DNA from: Erinaceus europaeus
Taxonomy: Eukaryota; Chordata; Mammalia; Eulipotyphla; Erinaceidae
Reading direction: 5' to 3'
Length of the DNA: 64,000 nucleotides
Assembly: GCF_950295315.1 (NCBI RefSeq)
Contig: NC_080162.1
Location: 73,563,729 to 73,627,728, forward strand
Shown: positions 12,501 through 26,300 of the stretch, one piece after another
How positions within the stretch are numbered: position 1 is the first letter of the stretch
Layout: each line of letters begins with the position of its first letter
Notes under the pieces: generated by a model
Seen by the model: only the letters and a program-made list of their open reading frames with translations
What the model was told of the DNA's origin: nothing
Database searches by the model: none
Position numbers and translations under genes: made by a program

Positions 12501-15500
12501 TGTATATCTCTGAGATACACAGTACTGTAAAGGTGCCAAAGGCCTGAGCCATAATTTTTCCCTCTGTAAACTGTGGCTGATGCCAAGTGGATGCCTGGTT
12601 TGCCAGGGGTCTAAGTGACTGCTAAGGTGCTGCATCAGCATGTAGGGAAGGAAGGAGGATGGGCTTTTTTGTTTGTTTGTTTTGTTTTGTTTTGTTGTTT
12701 TTCCCTTTCCCTGGTTGGATGTGCTGCTGTGGCTGGTGCACAGATGGATCTTTCTCTATGATAGGCATTGCTATATATTATACAAACACTGAGTCATTAA
12801 ACTTCACTGAAATCTAAGAGGTGAGGATTGTTGTGCTCCCCATTATTATGGGGGGGGGAGCAAGGCCACTGAGGCTTCAAGAAGCTCTACAGCTAGCACA
12901 GAAAGGAAACTGAAAATTTGTCACTTGAGCCAGCGCTGGGCTCAGGGCAGTGTTCCAGGCCCAGGCTGGACTCAGAATTGCAGCTAGAAGCTTGGAACAG
13001 CCATGGCTGTGCCGGGAATTGTGGTCCAGCTGAGAATTGAAAAGCCTCATCCTTCCAGGAGAGCCTGTTGGCCCTGACACTCTCCAGCGCTGGCCCCCTG
13101 CCCACCCACTCTGCTTGCTCTGAACTCTGACCCAGAAGAAAAGCAACAGATTCTTCTTACAGCAGTGAAATCAGCCAAGATGGGCTGGGTCTGGCCACTC
13201 AGAAAAATAAGAACAGGGGCTGAGTGCACACATTACCATGTGCAAGAGCCCAGGTTCAAGCTTCACAAGAGGTAAAATAGTACTGCAGGTGTCTCTCTTA
13301 CTCTCTCCTTCTCCCCTCTCAATTTCTCTCTGTCCTGTCAAATAAAAAAGGAAAGAAAGGGTGAGGGAGATAGCATAACAGTTATGCAAAAAGACTTTTA
13401 TGCCTGATATTTTGAAGTCTCAGGTTCAATCCCCCTGTACCACCACAACCTAGAGATGTACAGTGCTCTAGTCTCTCTTCCTCTCTCTCTGTATGCTTAT
13501 CTCTGTCACTCTCTTCAATAAATAAAATAAAATATCAAAACAACAACAAAGAGACTCTCATGTCTGAGGTTTCAAAGTCTCAGGTTCAATCACCTACACT
13601 ACCATAAGCTAGAGCTGAGCAGTGCACTGGAAAATTAATTAGTTAGTTAGTTAATTAATTAATTAATTAAAATATTAAAATAGAAAAGTAAGAGCAAGGA
13701 CTGCAGGGGGCCAGGTAATGGCACAGCAATTAAAGCATACACAATACCATGCTCAAGGACCTGGGTTTGAGCCTCTGCTCACCACCTGCAGGGGGAAAAC
13801 TTCACAAGCAGTAAAGCAAGTCTGTAGGTATCTATCTTTATTGCTCCCTCTCTACCCACCACCCCACAAATTCTCTCTGTCTTACCAAATAAAATAGAAA
13901 GAAAGAAAAAAAAAGAAGAAGAGAGGTAGATTCATAGTCTTGCTAGTCGTTAGTGATAACCCTAGTGGCAATAAAAAAAAATAATAAATAAAAAAAGAAC
14001 AAAGACTCCAGTCTATGTTGAACCACATGGGTGGGGTCTGTGCAGCCTAGAAGAAACCAGGGGGAGGGGAAGCCTGCAAGCCCAGCCAGAGGATGAGAGG
14101 CCAGCCCTTGACCATCAGGTTCACAAATCACAAAGATAGTCTCACTGCAAAAACTAGGAAACAGAGGCCTGGAAATGGTAGAGTAGACAAGTGATGTACC
14201 ATGTAAAAGGGGCAAGAACTAGAAGTTAGAAGCCTCTGACAAAGCAGTGCACTGGCTATCTATGGCAGTATAATAAATCACCCTAAAACAATCAGCAGCT
14301 CACAAGAATGATCATTTATTAGCCTGCACGGTTTCTAGAGGGCAGGAATTCAGATATAGCTGTTTTGCTTTCATGCAGTTACAGTCAAATGTCAAGGGGC
14401 TGAGGTCATCTGCAGGCTCCACTAGGGCTGGAGAGTCAATCTTCAAGGTGGCCAACTCACAGGGCCAGGAGGTCAGTACTATTCATGGGGACATTTCAGC
14501 TCCTCTCTAGACAGACCTCTCCACAGGACTGGGTCCTCAGAACAGGCTAGCCAGCTTCTCCCAAAGCCAGTACTAAAGAGGGGACAAGGCAGAAGTCCAT
14601 ATGCAACACCACAGTCATGGAAGGCATGCTCTGACAAATCAGCATCAGTGGTCAGAAACAGGGTTGCTCATATGCTTAATCTACAAATTCCAGAAGACCG
14701 TCGTTGATTATTTTTTAAGTACACTGATCATGCTGACCAGCACTGACACAGAGAGGAGACAACAGACAGCACAGAGCATGAGTACCAGGGGTGGATTTTC
14801 TGGAGTCATCTTGGAGTTTGACTGCCACAAGCAGCTCACCAAATGGGTTGGGTGTACAGTCTTTTAAGCTCAAAGACCTGAGTTCTAATCCAGCCTCTCA
14901 CAGCTATAAGACTTGAACAATAGCTCCTCTTCTGGGGGTTTCTCTTCCTCATCTATAAAATGTGAGAGAGCACCCAGGACTAAACAGGCTATAACTATAG
15001 CAGTCAGGGCATGCCTGGTACACTCAGTGCATGGATCTGATAACTAGGCATAGTTGGCCTATCTTGGTTGCTACTCTCCCCTCCTGCACAAATCCTCTGG
15101 ACAAATGAATGAGCACTGACACTGTCATTTTCCTTTCTGGAACATTCCCTCTGCAGATACCCAGCTTTCTCCCTTGCTCTGGGCTTCCCTCTGCTCTGCC
15201 TGGTTAGCATTTCTCCTCCTCCCTCCTCTTGAATCCATTCCCTGCTGTGATTTCTAGTCTTCTGGCTTCTGTGACCTCACCTTGTTCTACCTCTCATGGG
15301 GCTCCAGAAGCAGCTGGGCTTGGCTGGGGAGTCTGAAATTATTTTTAGCAGCCAAATGATCATCCAGCGGACATTGAGGGGCCCCTTAAGTAAACCCTAT
15401 CCATTTCTTTTCAACAAATTCTTGCTGAGCACCTCTTCTGTGCTTGGCTGCTGGAGGCATGAGGACATGGCCACCAGCACAGCCCCCAGTGTTTCCCTCT

Positions 15501-17311
15501 TCAAGCCCACGTAGAGATTATCATTTCATGTCTGGCTGGGACTATGGAGCAACAAAGACCAGAAACAGCAAGCCATGAAGCACTCAGGTTGGATTTTTTT
15601 TTTTTTAATCGATTCCTTTCCTTTCCTACTGCTCTATATCCCCGAGGCTCTACCACAGAATCACTGGGTGTAATTTCTTTTTTTAAAATATTGATTGATT
15701 GATTGATTCCCTTTTGTTGCCCTTGTTTTCTCCTTGTAGTTATTATTGTTGTTGTCATTGTCTGATAAGACAGAGAGAAATGGAGAGAGGAGGGGAAGAC
15801 AGAGAGGGTGAGAGAAAGACAGACACCTGCAGACCTGCTTCACCGCCTGTGAAGTGACTCCCCTGCAGGTGGGGAGCCGGGGGCTCGAATCGGGATCCTT
15901 TAGCCGGTCCTTGCACTTTGCACCATGAGCACTTAACACGCTGCACTACCGCCCAACTCCCGTAATTTAAGACTAATTCTTCCAGGAGGTGGAGGCAGGT
16001 AGGTGTCCAAGCCATTCATTCATTCAGCATAATGAAGATCCATGGAATCCCTCTGAATGACTAGACCCTTTCCAGGCACCAGGACAAAGGCTGGCAAAAC
16101 CCCAGCTCTCTAGGAAGTGATGGCCTGATGGCAGTATGTATGGGGCAGGGGGGAACAGTGATCATCTGTAAGATACTCTGTGCTGCAGCATGTAACAGTG
16201 ATTCATTTCTTTTTATTGCTAAGCAGAGTCCATTGGATGGTGGAGAACAATTTTTCATCCACCCACCAGCTAAAGACTTTTCCACCAGTGATATGGAAGA
16301 AAAGCAGACCAGAGTCAGCTTCTGTGACATTAAGACTGCATATCCACAGGTCTTCATGCTGTGTACCCCACACCTTCTCTTCCCCAAGCAGGTCCTGCCT
16401 GTCAAAACTCCCTGCCCTTCACAGTCCTTTTCAAATGCCTAAACATTACTGCCCCCCATGTTCCAGATTTGTAAGAATTGTAAAAAGTACTAGAGGCCCA
16501 TGTTTATTGACAAGTGAGCCAGAACTCAGATCCAGAGCCAATGATAAGGTGGAGGGGTGGGGAAGCCGGAAATATATCTAACCCAAGCTGCAGCAGAAGG
16601 AGCTGAGTCACATCCACTATTGAGATTCTCACCCTCTACCCCCAACTTGGTTTTTGCCTGTGCCCTAGACCAGACCCCTGAGTCAGACACAACCGTCATC
16701 CACACAGAGACTGGCATTGGTCATCAGAGTCTCAACCTGACTTACACTGGCAGGAGATAACCTTGGGCAAGTCTTCTAGACTCCAGTTTGTCTTTGCAAA
16801 TGAGAGTTTTGGGAGGAAATATCAGAGAAAGTCTCACCAGAAAATAAACACACTGGGCCAGCAAGATATTTCACTAAGTTAGTGCATTTGCTTTGTCAAG
16901 GGTACATCCCAGGTTTGAGACTAGCGCCCACTGCACTAAGGGAATTTCAGTGCTACAGTGTTTTTCTGCCTCTCTATTTCAGTCTCTGTTTTTCTATCTG
17001 AAAAAGTTGGCCTGGAGGGGCTGGGCAGTGGTATACCAGATAGAGTACACATGTTATCATGTTCAAAGACCTGGGTTCAAGTCCCTGGTCCCCAACTATA
17101 GGGGTTGAGGGGATGGTGTGGGGATAAGGTTGGGATCCTAGTGGTGAGAGGTAAGTAGTGGATTGAGTGCAGCAGGTGGGGGGGGACAGTTGAGTGGGCC
17201 AGAGAGCTAGGACATCTGCACTGCTATGCAAATGGTCTAGATAGAGCCCCTGAACCAATAGGATGTACAATAGCATCAGAGGAATTCTCATACTGTGCCC
17301 CATCTACCTAC

Positions 17312-17359
<48 letters not shown>

Positions 17360-20300
17360 ATCTATCTATCTATCTAAATGAAAAAAGCAACCCAGAAGTG
17401 GAAAAATCATGCATGTGAGAGGCCCAGGATCCACAAGGAGTAAAAAGGGGGCAGAGGATGAGGTCTGGGCTGGGGAATTAGGAACTAGGTGGGGCCCTTT
17501 TCTGAGAAGGAAAAGACAGAGTGAAGGGTGGCCATGTGGAAGTGGGACTTGACTTCATGCAGACGGCAAGGGGTTGGGTATTCCAGTGCAGAAATGTGGA
17601 AGAGGAGTCAGCATGTCAGGATCTGAAGGTTCTAGGGCCCTCCAAGCACCTGTGGCATAAAACAAAAGCTTGAGCATGCCCAGAAATACTGTAGTCAAAA
17701 TATCACAGTTATACCTGTGCTTTGTAGCACTATCCTGGTGGGCTTGAGCAAGTCCATAATTCCTGAGTGGGGCAGTGTGTTTAGATACCATAACAACTAT
17801 GTTGTGATGGAAGTGATCTTGATCCCATTGGTAATGAAGTCACAGGACTGGCTATAGTGCAATAGTTTATAGCCTATGCTCATGATCAAAAGGCATCCCA
17901 AAGTTTAATTACAGGTTTATGAATAAATGATAAGTTTTTCTTTCCCAAATTTATGGCCCTGCGTGAATTATCTTCCTAAACCCAGTTGGCCCCAATTTAG
18001 GGGCCCTGGCCTCAAAGGAGAGTGTATGGGGAGACAAGTGAGGGGCTGGTGAGATATGCAAAAGTCAGAGAGGGTGGATTTGAGAAGTGATGCTAGAGAA
18101 AAGGGGGTGCTGTCTGGGGTGACTACTACTGAGATAGAGAGGACAGTTAGGACACAGAAGTGTCTTTTGAGGTTGAAGAGGTTCACAAAAAGTTGAAGTT
18201 AAGGTTGAAGGGGTTCCCTGGGGCTAGGAGGTCAGACTGGAGGAGCATGAGATTAACAAAAAATATAATTTTTTTAATGTTTAATAGAGTAAATATACAG
18301 ATTTCATTGCTTATTATCCATACAGCCTATGTAATGGAGTACACCATAGTACTTTTATTAATTTTTTCTTTTATTAATTTTTAAAAATTTATTTATTTTC
18401 CCTTTTGTTGCCCTTGTTGTTTTTCATTGTTGTTGTAGTTATTGTTGTTGTTATTGATGTCATCATTGTTGGATAGGACAGAGAGAAATGGAGAGAGGTA
18501 GGGAAGATAGAGAAGGGGAGAGGAAGATAGACACCTGCAGACCTGCTTCACCGTCTGTGAAATGACTCCCCTGCACGTGGGGAGCTGGGGGCTCAAACGG
18601 GGCTCCTTAGCTGATCCTTGCGCTTTGCACCACAGGCACTTACCCTTTTCATTAATTATTTTAAAGATAAGGGTGAAGACAGAGATGAGAAAGCAAATAC
18701 AACTTGTTCAAGAAGTTCTGTTGGTGGGGAGCAGAGAAATTGGAGATTCTACTAGAAGAGGGAGAGGAATCAAGGATCTCTTTTTCTTTCATTCTGAGAG
18801 GAGAAATATTCAAGCACTTTTCTGTATAATAGGGGGCAGAAAGGATGAAGGGAGAAAAGGACCATAGGCACAGGCTTGAGAAGCTGGGAAGTGCTTTTCT
18901 CCCAGGTCCTCAGAACACTTTGAGACCTCTACACCAGGAGTTCTTATATGTGAGCTGGCTTCACATTCACCAGGAGGACTTGCTCCATCTCCACACCCCC
19001 ACCCCTCACTCCCACTACACACACACACATACCTTGAGTTTCTGATTGAGACTTGGAAGTTTTCATTTCTTTTCTTTCCTTTTTTTTTTTTTTAATTGCC
19101 ACCAAGGTTATTGCTGAGGCTCAGTGCCAGCACCGTGAATCTACCACTCCTGGTGGTGATTTCTTTCCCTTTTTATAGGGCAGAGTGAAACTGAGAGATG
19201 ATGGGAAGATAGAGAGAGGGAAAGAGAAAGGGAGAGAAACACAGATACCTGAAGACCTGTTTCACCACTCATGGAGTGGACCACCTGCAAGTGGGGAGCA
19301 AGGGCTCAAACCCGGGCCCTTGTAGTTGGTAATATGTGCACTTAACTGGGTGTTTCACTGCCCAGCCCCCTCTTTTCTTTCCTTTTTAACCAGAGCACTG
19401 CTTCGTTCTAGCTATGATGGAACAGGGGATTGAACCTCAGATTTAGGAACCTCAAGCATAGAAGTCTTTTGCAGAACCTTTATGCATGGAAGCTTGTATC
19501 TCTTCCTTCCTTCTTTTCTTCCATTATTTTTTATCTTTTAAACTTTATTTCATTGTTAATACAGAAAGAAATTAAGAAGGAAGGGGGAGAAAGAGGAAGA
19601 AAGAGACAGAGAGACATCTGCAGCACTGCTTCACTGCTTCCTTACATATGGTAACACGTGCACTTAACCAGATCCACCACCTCCCAGCCCCCACAGAAGT
19701 TGGTATATCTTTTTTTTTAATTATTTAATAATGATAGATAAGACTGTAGGATAAGAGGGGTACAATTCCCACCACCAGAGTTCCACATCCCATCCTCTCC
19801 ATTGGAAGCTTCCTATTCTTTACTTCTCTAGGAGTATGGACCCAGGATCATTATGGGATGCAGAAGGAAGAAGGTCTGGCTTCTGTAATTGCTCTCTGCT
19901 GGACATGGGCATTGGCATTGACTCCCAGCCTGTTTCTATCTTTCCCTAGTGGGGTAGGTTTCTGGAGAGGTGAGGTTCCAGTGAACACTGGTGAGGTCAT
20001 CTGCCCAGGGAAGTCAGGTTGGCGTCATGGTAGCATCTGCAACTTGGTGGCTGAAGAGCATTAAGATATAAAGCAGAACAAATGGTTTAATAGTCAGGAA
20101 CCTAAAGATAAGAATATAGCAGGTAAGATCTAGGGTTTCCGTTGGAAAAAGCTAGTAGGTCTATTTTAGGTATATTCCAAAGGGCCCATGACTTTACTAA
20201 TCTTTACCTGAGTCTGACAGCTATTCCCAACTGATGCTGATCTAAAGACCACAATACAAACATCACCCAGGTGTGAGATCCCCCTCAGAATCTCACATTC

Positions 20301-23300
20301 CACTGCAATGGAATACATTACTTCCAAAACACTGCCATGGGGCTAGAGAGGAAGCGAATTAAAAGCAGAGGTGGAAAGGAGGAGAAGAAGTAAAGAAAAG
20401 GCAGTGGAAGCCTGGCCCCTTGTCTTTCCTTAGGGAGTACCAGTCTTCCCAAGGACCATGGGAGTCACACCATTGGAGGTCCAGAAGATTAGACTAGAGT
20501 GTGAGAAGAGGCAGGGTTTGGCAGGGTAGCAATGGTGGCAAGGGGCCAGCCTATGTGGGGAATGGAAAGGGAGTGGAGGAAGGGCGACAGATCTCTGCCC
20601 ATGGGCACTGAGCCCTGAGAACACACTGTTCACCTTTGCAACTTGCTCCTGGTCTCATGCCAGAGCAGCTTCAGCCTGCTCTTGGGAAAGAAAGCAGCCC
20701 TGTCAAGTAAATGAATGCTAGCATGTGTGTTCAGACCTAGGAGAACCCTTGGAAGCTGACTGGTTCAGTCCTGTTTGGCAACTAGAGGAGAATGGAAAAT
20801 CAAAGTCTAGGGGACAGGAAGATAGATAGCTCAGGCGACATCGTGCATGCCTTACATGCATGAGGCCCTGGGTTCAATTCCCAGCACCATGTTAGACAGC
20901 AACAAAGTAAAACATAAATGGAACTCCATGGGTGGAGGAGTAGTGCTTTTTTTTTTTTCTCTCTTCCGTAAGAAAAAATCTAGAGTGATCCGGGAGGTGG
21001 CACAGTGGATAAAGCACTGGACTCTCAAGCATGAAGTCCTGAGTTCGGTCTCCGGCAGCACATTTACCAGAGCGATGTCTGGTTCTTTCTCTCCTCCTAT
21101 CTTTTTCATAAATAAAAAAAAAAATCTTAAAAAAGAAGAAGAAATCTAGAGGCCTGGGCCATAGTGCACCTGATTAAGTGCACATGTTACCACATGCAAG
21201 GACCAGGGCTGGAACCCCTACTCCCCACCTGCAGGAAGGAAGCTTCCCAAGCAGTGAAGCAAGTACTGCAGGTGTCTTTCTATCTCTTTCCTTCTCTATC
21301 TCTCTTTTCCCTTTCAATTCCTCTCTAACTAGTAAAGAAAAAAAAGGGGGGATGAGAAATGGTCACCAGGATCAGTGGATTCATCATGCAGGCACCAAAC
21401 CCCAATGATCACCCTAGTAGCAAATAAACTAATTAATTAATAAAATACAATACAATTTTAAAAAAATGGACTGGAGAGGCGGCTCAGCTGTAGAATACAT
21501 ACCTTATATGCCTGGGGACATGGATGATTTGTTCCCCAACACTATATATTATAAAGACAGAAAGAAAATTTATCTTGGTGGGTGGACTTGTGTGAGAAGA
21601 GGTTTGTCCCTATTGCCTGGTAGATGACTCACTGTTAGGAAGTAATGGTCAGGATTGGGGCTGTGTTCCCCCTTTTTCACCAATTCATAGAACACATATG
21701 TAATGACTGAGCACTCTCTGTGTGCTAAGACATGGAGAAAACGTGGTTGTCAAAGTCTTTGGCTTCATGAAATTGATACTCTAAAGATGAAAGAGTTAAC
21801 AGATACATATGGTAATGTGTGCAATCAACTGGATGGGCCACTGCCCAACCCCCAATTAATAGATAAATATGTAATTTAAGATTGGGGAGTAACAAGAGAT
21901 CTGAAATGACATTAGGAACTGAGTCATGCAGGTGGGGGGGGAGTGGAGGTCCAGGCAGAGGGAACAGCATATGCAAAGGCCCTGGGGCAAACTGCTCCCT
22001 AAGTGCTCACAGTGTTGCAGGGCTGTCATAGAAGCCACTGGAGTAGAATGAAGGCAAGGGAATCAGTGATGGTGGGAGGCCAGGTCATGGAGGAAGCTGT
22101 CATCATAGGGAGGATTTAGATTTTTTTTAATGAGTGAAATGGGAATTCTGGGTGGGTTTGCACAGAGGAGGGAAGTGACATAAATAAGATTTAATAGGAA
22201 CCCTCTGGACACTCATGGAGGATGGACTGTGTAGATTATGGGAGAAAAGATGTCAGGGACAAACCTACTGGGATAGTCCCAGTGATTGCTAAGGGCAGCC
22301 TGACATGGCAGGGAGGCCTCCACTGACTACTCAGTGTGGAGACACATGGAAGGAACAGATGTATCACCCAACTCCCACCCCATGACCCCAGCTCATGGTC
22401 TCCCCACAGCTAGAAAGGTACATCCAGATGAACCTGAGGTCGGAGTTGGCACAGGCTCAGCAGCACATAGTCCAGAACCAGACGGCTACCATGCTGGAGC
22501 TGGGCACCAGCCTCCTGAACCAGACCACTGCCCAGACGCGCAAGCTGACTGATGTGGAGGCCCAGGTATTGGAGGATGCCTGGGCATGTGGGGGGAGGGG
22601 TGGGGAGGGTGGCTGTGGTCATCCAGTTGATTCATAGCCCAGGTGTTCTTGCCTTGACCTCTAACCATGGGTGAAGACAGGGCCTCCTCTGGTTATAGAA
22701 TCCTGGAGACCTGATGACTTTGCCACAAAACTCTCCTTCCAGGCCAGAGGCAGGCACTGGGCTTGGCTCTTCTTCTACTTCTTCCCCTTCTGCTTCTGTT
22801 TCCTCTTCCCCTTCTCCTTCTTCCTCTTCCTTTTCTTTTCAATATTTATTTATTTATTTATTTATTTTGATATGGAAAGAAATGGAAGGGGAAGAGGAAG
22901 ATAGAAATAGAGTCATCTGCAGCACTGCTTCACCACTTGTGAAGCTTCCCCCTGCATATGGTGATTTGGGGACTTAAACCCAGGTCCTAGCACATCATAG
23001 CATGTGTGCTCAACCAGTTGCACCACCACCTGGCCCATGGGTCTGGCTCTTTTGCCTCTGTCAAGCATCATGCTTAGCATGGGGATGATGGAGAGCAGCA
23101 CACTTGCCCTACCTCAGGGACTTATGGTGCACTAAGGAAGGTGGATAATATGAAATTCATTAGACTTCAGGGGGGCAGTGTCTCTGTGGGAGCAATACAG
23201 AGGGAATAAAGAGGAAACAGGTATACAAAGAGGGGGTAAGTAAATGAATGGATGAAGAGATGAATGACAAAAGGACACCATTTGGTGAGCCCTCAACTAT

Positions 23301-26300
23301 GTGCCAGGCACTGTTGGGAGGTTCTAGTAATAAATAAAACAGACCTGGAGCATTCTTTCTAATGAGTATCATGAAAACATAAACAGGATAAATAACATGT
23401 GAGATGGTGCTGATGCATAGGAGAAATAGCCTGGATACGAGAGTGAGAGGGAGTGCATGCTGGGAGTGGTGGGAGTGGTGGCCTGAGTTGTAAGCTGTCA
23501 GGGATCCCAGGAAGACAGCATTGAAAAGGCAGGGCTAGAGCCAGACTTAGTAGGAGAGCAATTCAGACAGAAATGACAGCACATGCTGGAGTACTCGGGG
23601 AATATCAAGCAGCAGGACTGACCAGGGGGAGAATGAGCAAGGGTCAGATAGGTGATGGGGGCAGACAGAATAACCAGACCTTCTGGAAATGGAGAAGATT
23701 GGAGCTCTGTAACACATGAAGTGGGATTCAGAGAAAGATTTTCACTGGCGTGAAAACATTTTAACAGGCTGCTCCAAGCTGCTGAGTAGAGACTGAGCTA
23801 CAGGGGACAAAGATAGAACAGGGAGTCCTATGAGGAGGCTCGCACAAGACATCAAGGATAGAAATCTTGAAAATGCAAGGTGGAGGGGTGCAGAGTAGAA
23901 TCCAGGACAGGGAAAGGAGTCAGGCACCCATTTGGCAGACAAAATTGATGAGACTTGCTGCTGGGCTAGATATTGACTTTTCCTAGGACTCACTTAGGGT
24001 CTGTGAGTGAATGAATGGATGAAGGAAGGACCACAGGAACTACCTCTGGGAGGGAAGAAATCATCTGTTAAGGGTGTACCAAGGCCCATGGACAGGTGGG
24101 TAGCTGCTTAGGACAGCTCCTTCAGTCCTTACCTAACACCCCATTCCCTCCTGTTTGCCGGGCAGGTCCTGAATCAGACCTCGAGAATGGAGATCCAGCT
24201 GCTGGAGACCTCGCTGTCCACCAACAAACTGGAGAAGCAGCTGCTGCTGCAGGGCCATGAACTTCACCAGCTGCAGGGTCGCAATAGGTAGGCACAGGCA
24301 CCCTGGCACTGAGCTTGGGGTGAGGACCAGGCTGGGAACCCAATGGGATAAGGACTCAGGGTGAGCACCTGAGTCAGGGAAGGACTGAAGTTGGCACTAG
24401 GGTTGAATGCTGAACTTGGGCTAGTAGTAGGACAGGACTGGGTCAGAGTTATGGATGTGGATTAGGCCTGGAATGAGGGACCCCCTTCTGGAGCTATAGC
24501 TGGGACTGTGTTGGACTTAGGCCTGAAACTAGGGTTGGAGGACAGGCAGGAGCTAAAAGTAAAGGTGAGTACAGAGGCTGGACTTAGGCTGGAGTTCATC
24601 AGGCACAAGTCCTAACTACTCTCCACTGGGTAGGAACAGGGTACATCCATTTTTTTTTGGGTGGGGGTGTTCAGAACACCATAATGCTTTATCTCTCTCA
24701 TGATTTCTTTTCTTCCATCTTTCTGATTGCCTTTCTTCCTTTCTTTATTTTATAAATGTTGGGCTATAATTTACATTCCATTCAATTCACCATGCAAATT
24801 TTCATTGAAAGAAATGGAAAAGGAAACTGATCTCATCCACTGATTCCCCTTCTCAGTAGCAGCCAATGTCCAATTTCTCCTCTTCACTAACAGAGACTCA
24901 TCATTTCTAAGCACATATGAACGTGGGAAACACCCTATAAATTACAAAAGAGAAAAGAGTCATGGGAACAGATAAGGTAGAGACAAGGACAGCAGAGGCT
25001 GATTTCATCTTGGTTTCCAGCTGAGTGGAGAGAACACTGTCAAGGTCAGGATGCTATAGGAGGCAAAACCCACAATGGAGGCAGCCACAGGTCTGTTCAG
25101 GTCAAGATGTTAGCATTGCTCATGTGCTGGGTCAGGATGAGGCCACAAAGATGGACCAGCTCCCTCTCCTCCTGGTGCATTTCATAGTAGTTCAACACTT
25201 ATTCTTGACTCTTAACCCTAAGATGGGGAGTCAGGGACCAGGACCTATTCAATCACTCTAGACTGGCACCAGATGCCTATCAATCAATACAGATTGAGGA
25301 TGGCATCAATGATCCATAGAACCAGTTGAAATTACAGAATTCAAGATTCTCTCTGCAAATTCTTCCCCCCCCCCCCAGGGTTATCACTGGGGCTCGGCGC
25401 CTACACTACAAATCTACTGTTCCTGGTGGCCATTTTTTCCCATTTTATTGGATAGGACAGAAATTGAGAGAGATGGGGAAGATAGAGAGGAAGAGAGAAA
25501 GACAGACACTGCAGACCTGCTTCACCACTTGTGAAGCATCCTCCCTCCCCCCTGCAGGTGGAGAGCTGGAGGCTCGAACTGGGATACTTATGTGGGTGCT
25601 TGGACTTCATACTATGTGCACTTAACCCAGTGAGGTCACTGCCTGACCTCCTCCAAATTCCCTTTCTGGAGCATAAATTGGAGCTAAGGGAGGAATTTAT
25701 TTGTGTCCTGGCTGGATGCATTTGCTTGGTCTGGAGAATGGATCAGTATAATCTCACACAAAGGAAAATGTCTAAATTCTATTCTTATCTCTCAGCCATC
25801 CACCATCTGCAGCTAAAGTAACCACTGCTTCCAGTTTCTCATAAATTCTTCCAGTCATCCTTCCAACCACTTTTTATGTCCTTACCATGTATATATTTTC
25901 TTTTTTATTTATAAAAAGGACACATTGACAAAACCATAGGATAAGAGGGGTACAACTCCACACAATTCCCACCATCAGAACTCCGTATCCCATCCCCTCC
26001 CCTGATAGCTTTCCTATTCTTTATCCCTCTGGGAGTATGGACCCAAGGTCATTGTGGGATGCAGAAGGTTGAAGGTCTGGATTCTGTAATTGCTTCCCCA
26101 CTGAACATGGGTGTTGACTTCTAAACTGAATATGGGCCCCAAATCACATCAAGTTGATGGGGTTTACAGTCAACAATATTTATACAACTTTCCCATATTT
26201 GGGAGCTACTCTCTTCCCCGACCCAGCTTTCTGGTCCTTTTTCCAGCCATGACATCATCCCCCCAGACAATAACTTAGATCCACCTGCATATCAGATTTC

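Larger units (their letters stand above)
3559..22409 (+). other. ANGPT4: ANGPT4 intron 1 (about 18.9 kb)
   Basis: It runs from donor gtaagg to acceptor tccccacag. It is the main sink of repeats in the gene: L2 relics, inverted L1 3' ends (6560-8050), many tRNA-derived SINEs, and CT and TATC microsatellites. The segments 3850-5560, 9600-11300, 15000-15300, 16100-16850, 17380-18350 and 21800-22409 look like unique non-coding sequence with no conserved exon that I can recognise. Confidence 0.9.

Noticed and set aside
14255..14480. Endogenous retrovirus LTR
   Set aside because: Only a short, old repeat-like stretch is seen, with no paired LTR, primer-binding site or gag/pol remnant. I left it as class uncertain.
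17303..17377. CRISPR-like or satellite array
   Set aside because: It is a simple tetranucleotide microsatellite with no spacers. The genome is vertebrate, so CRISPR arrays are not expected.
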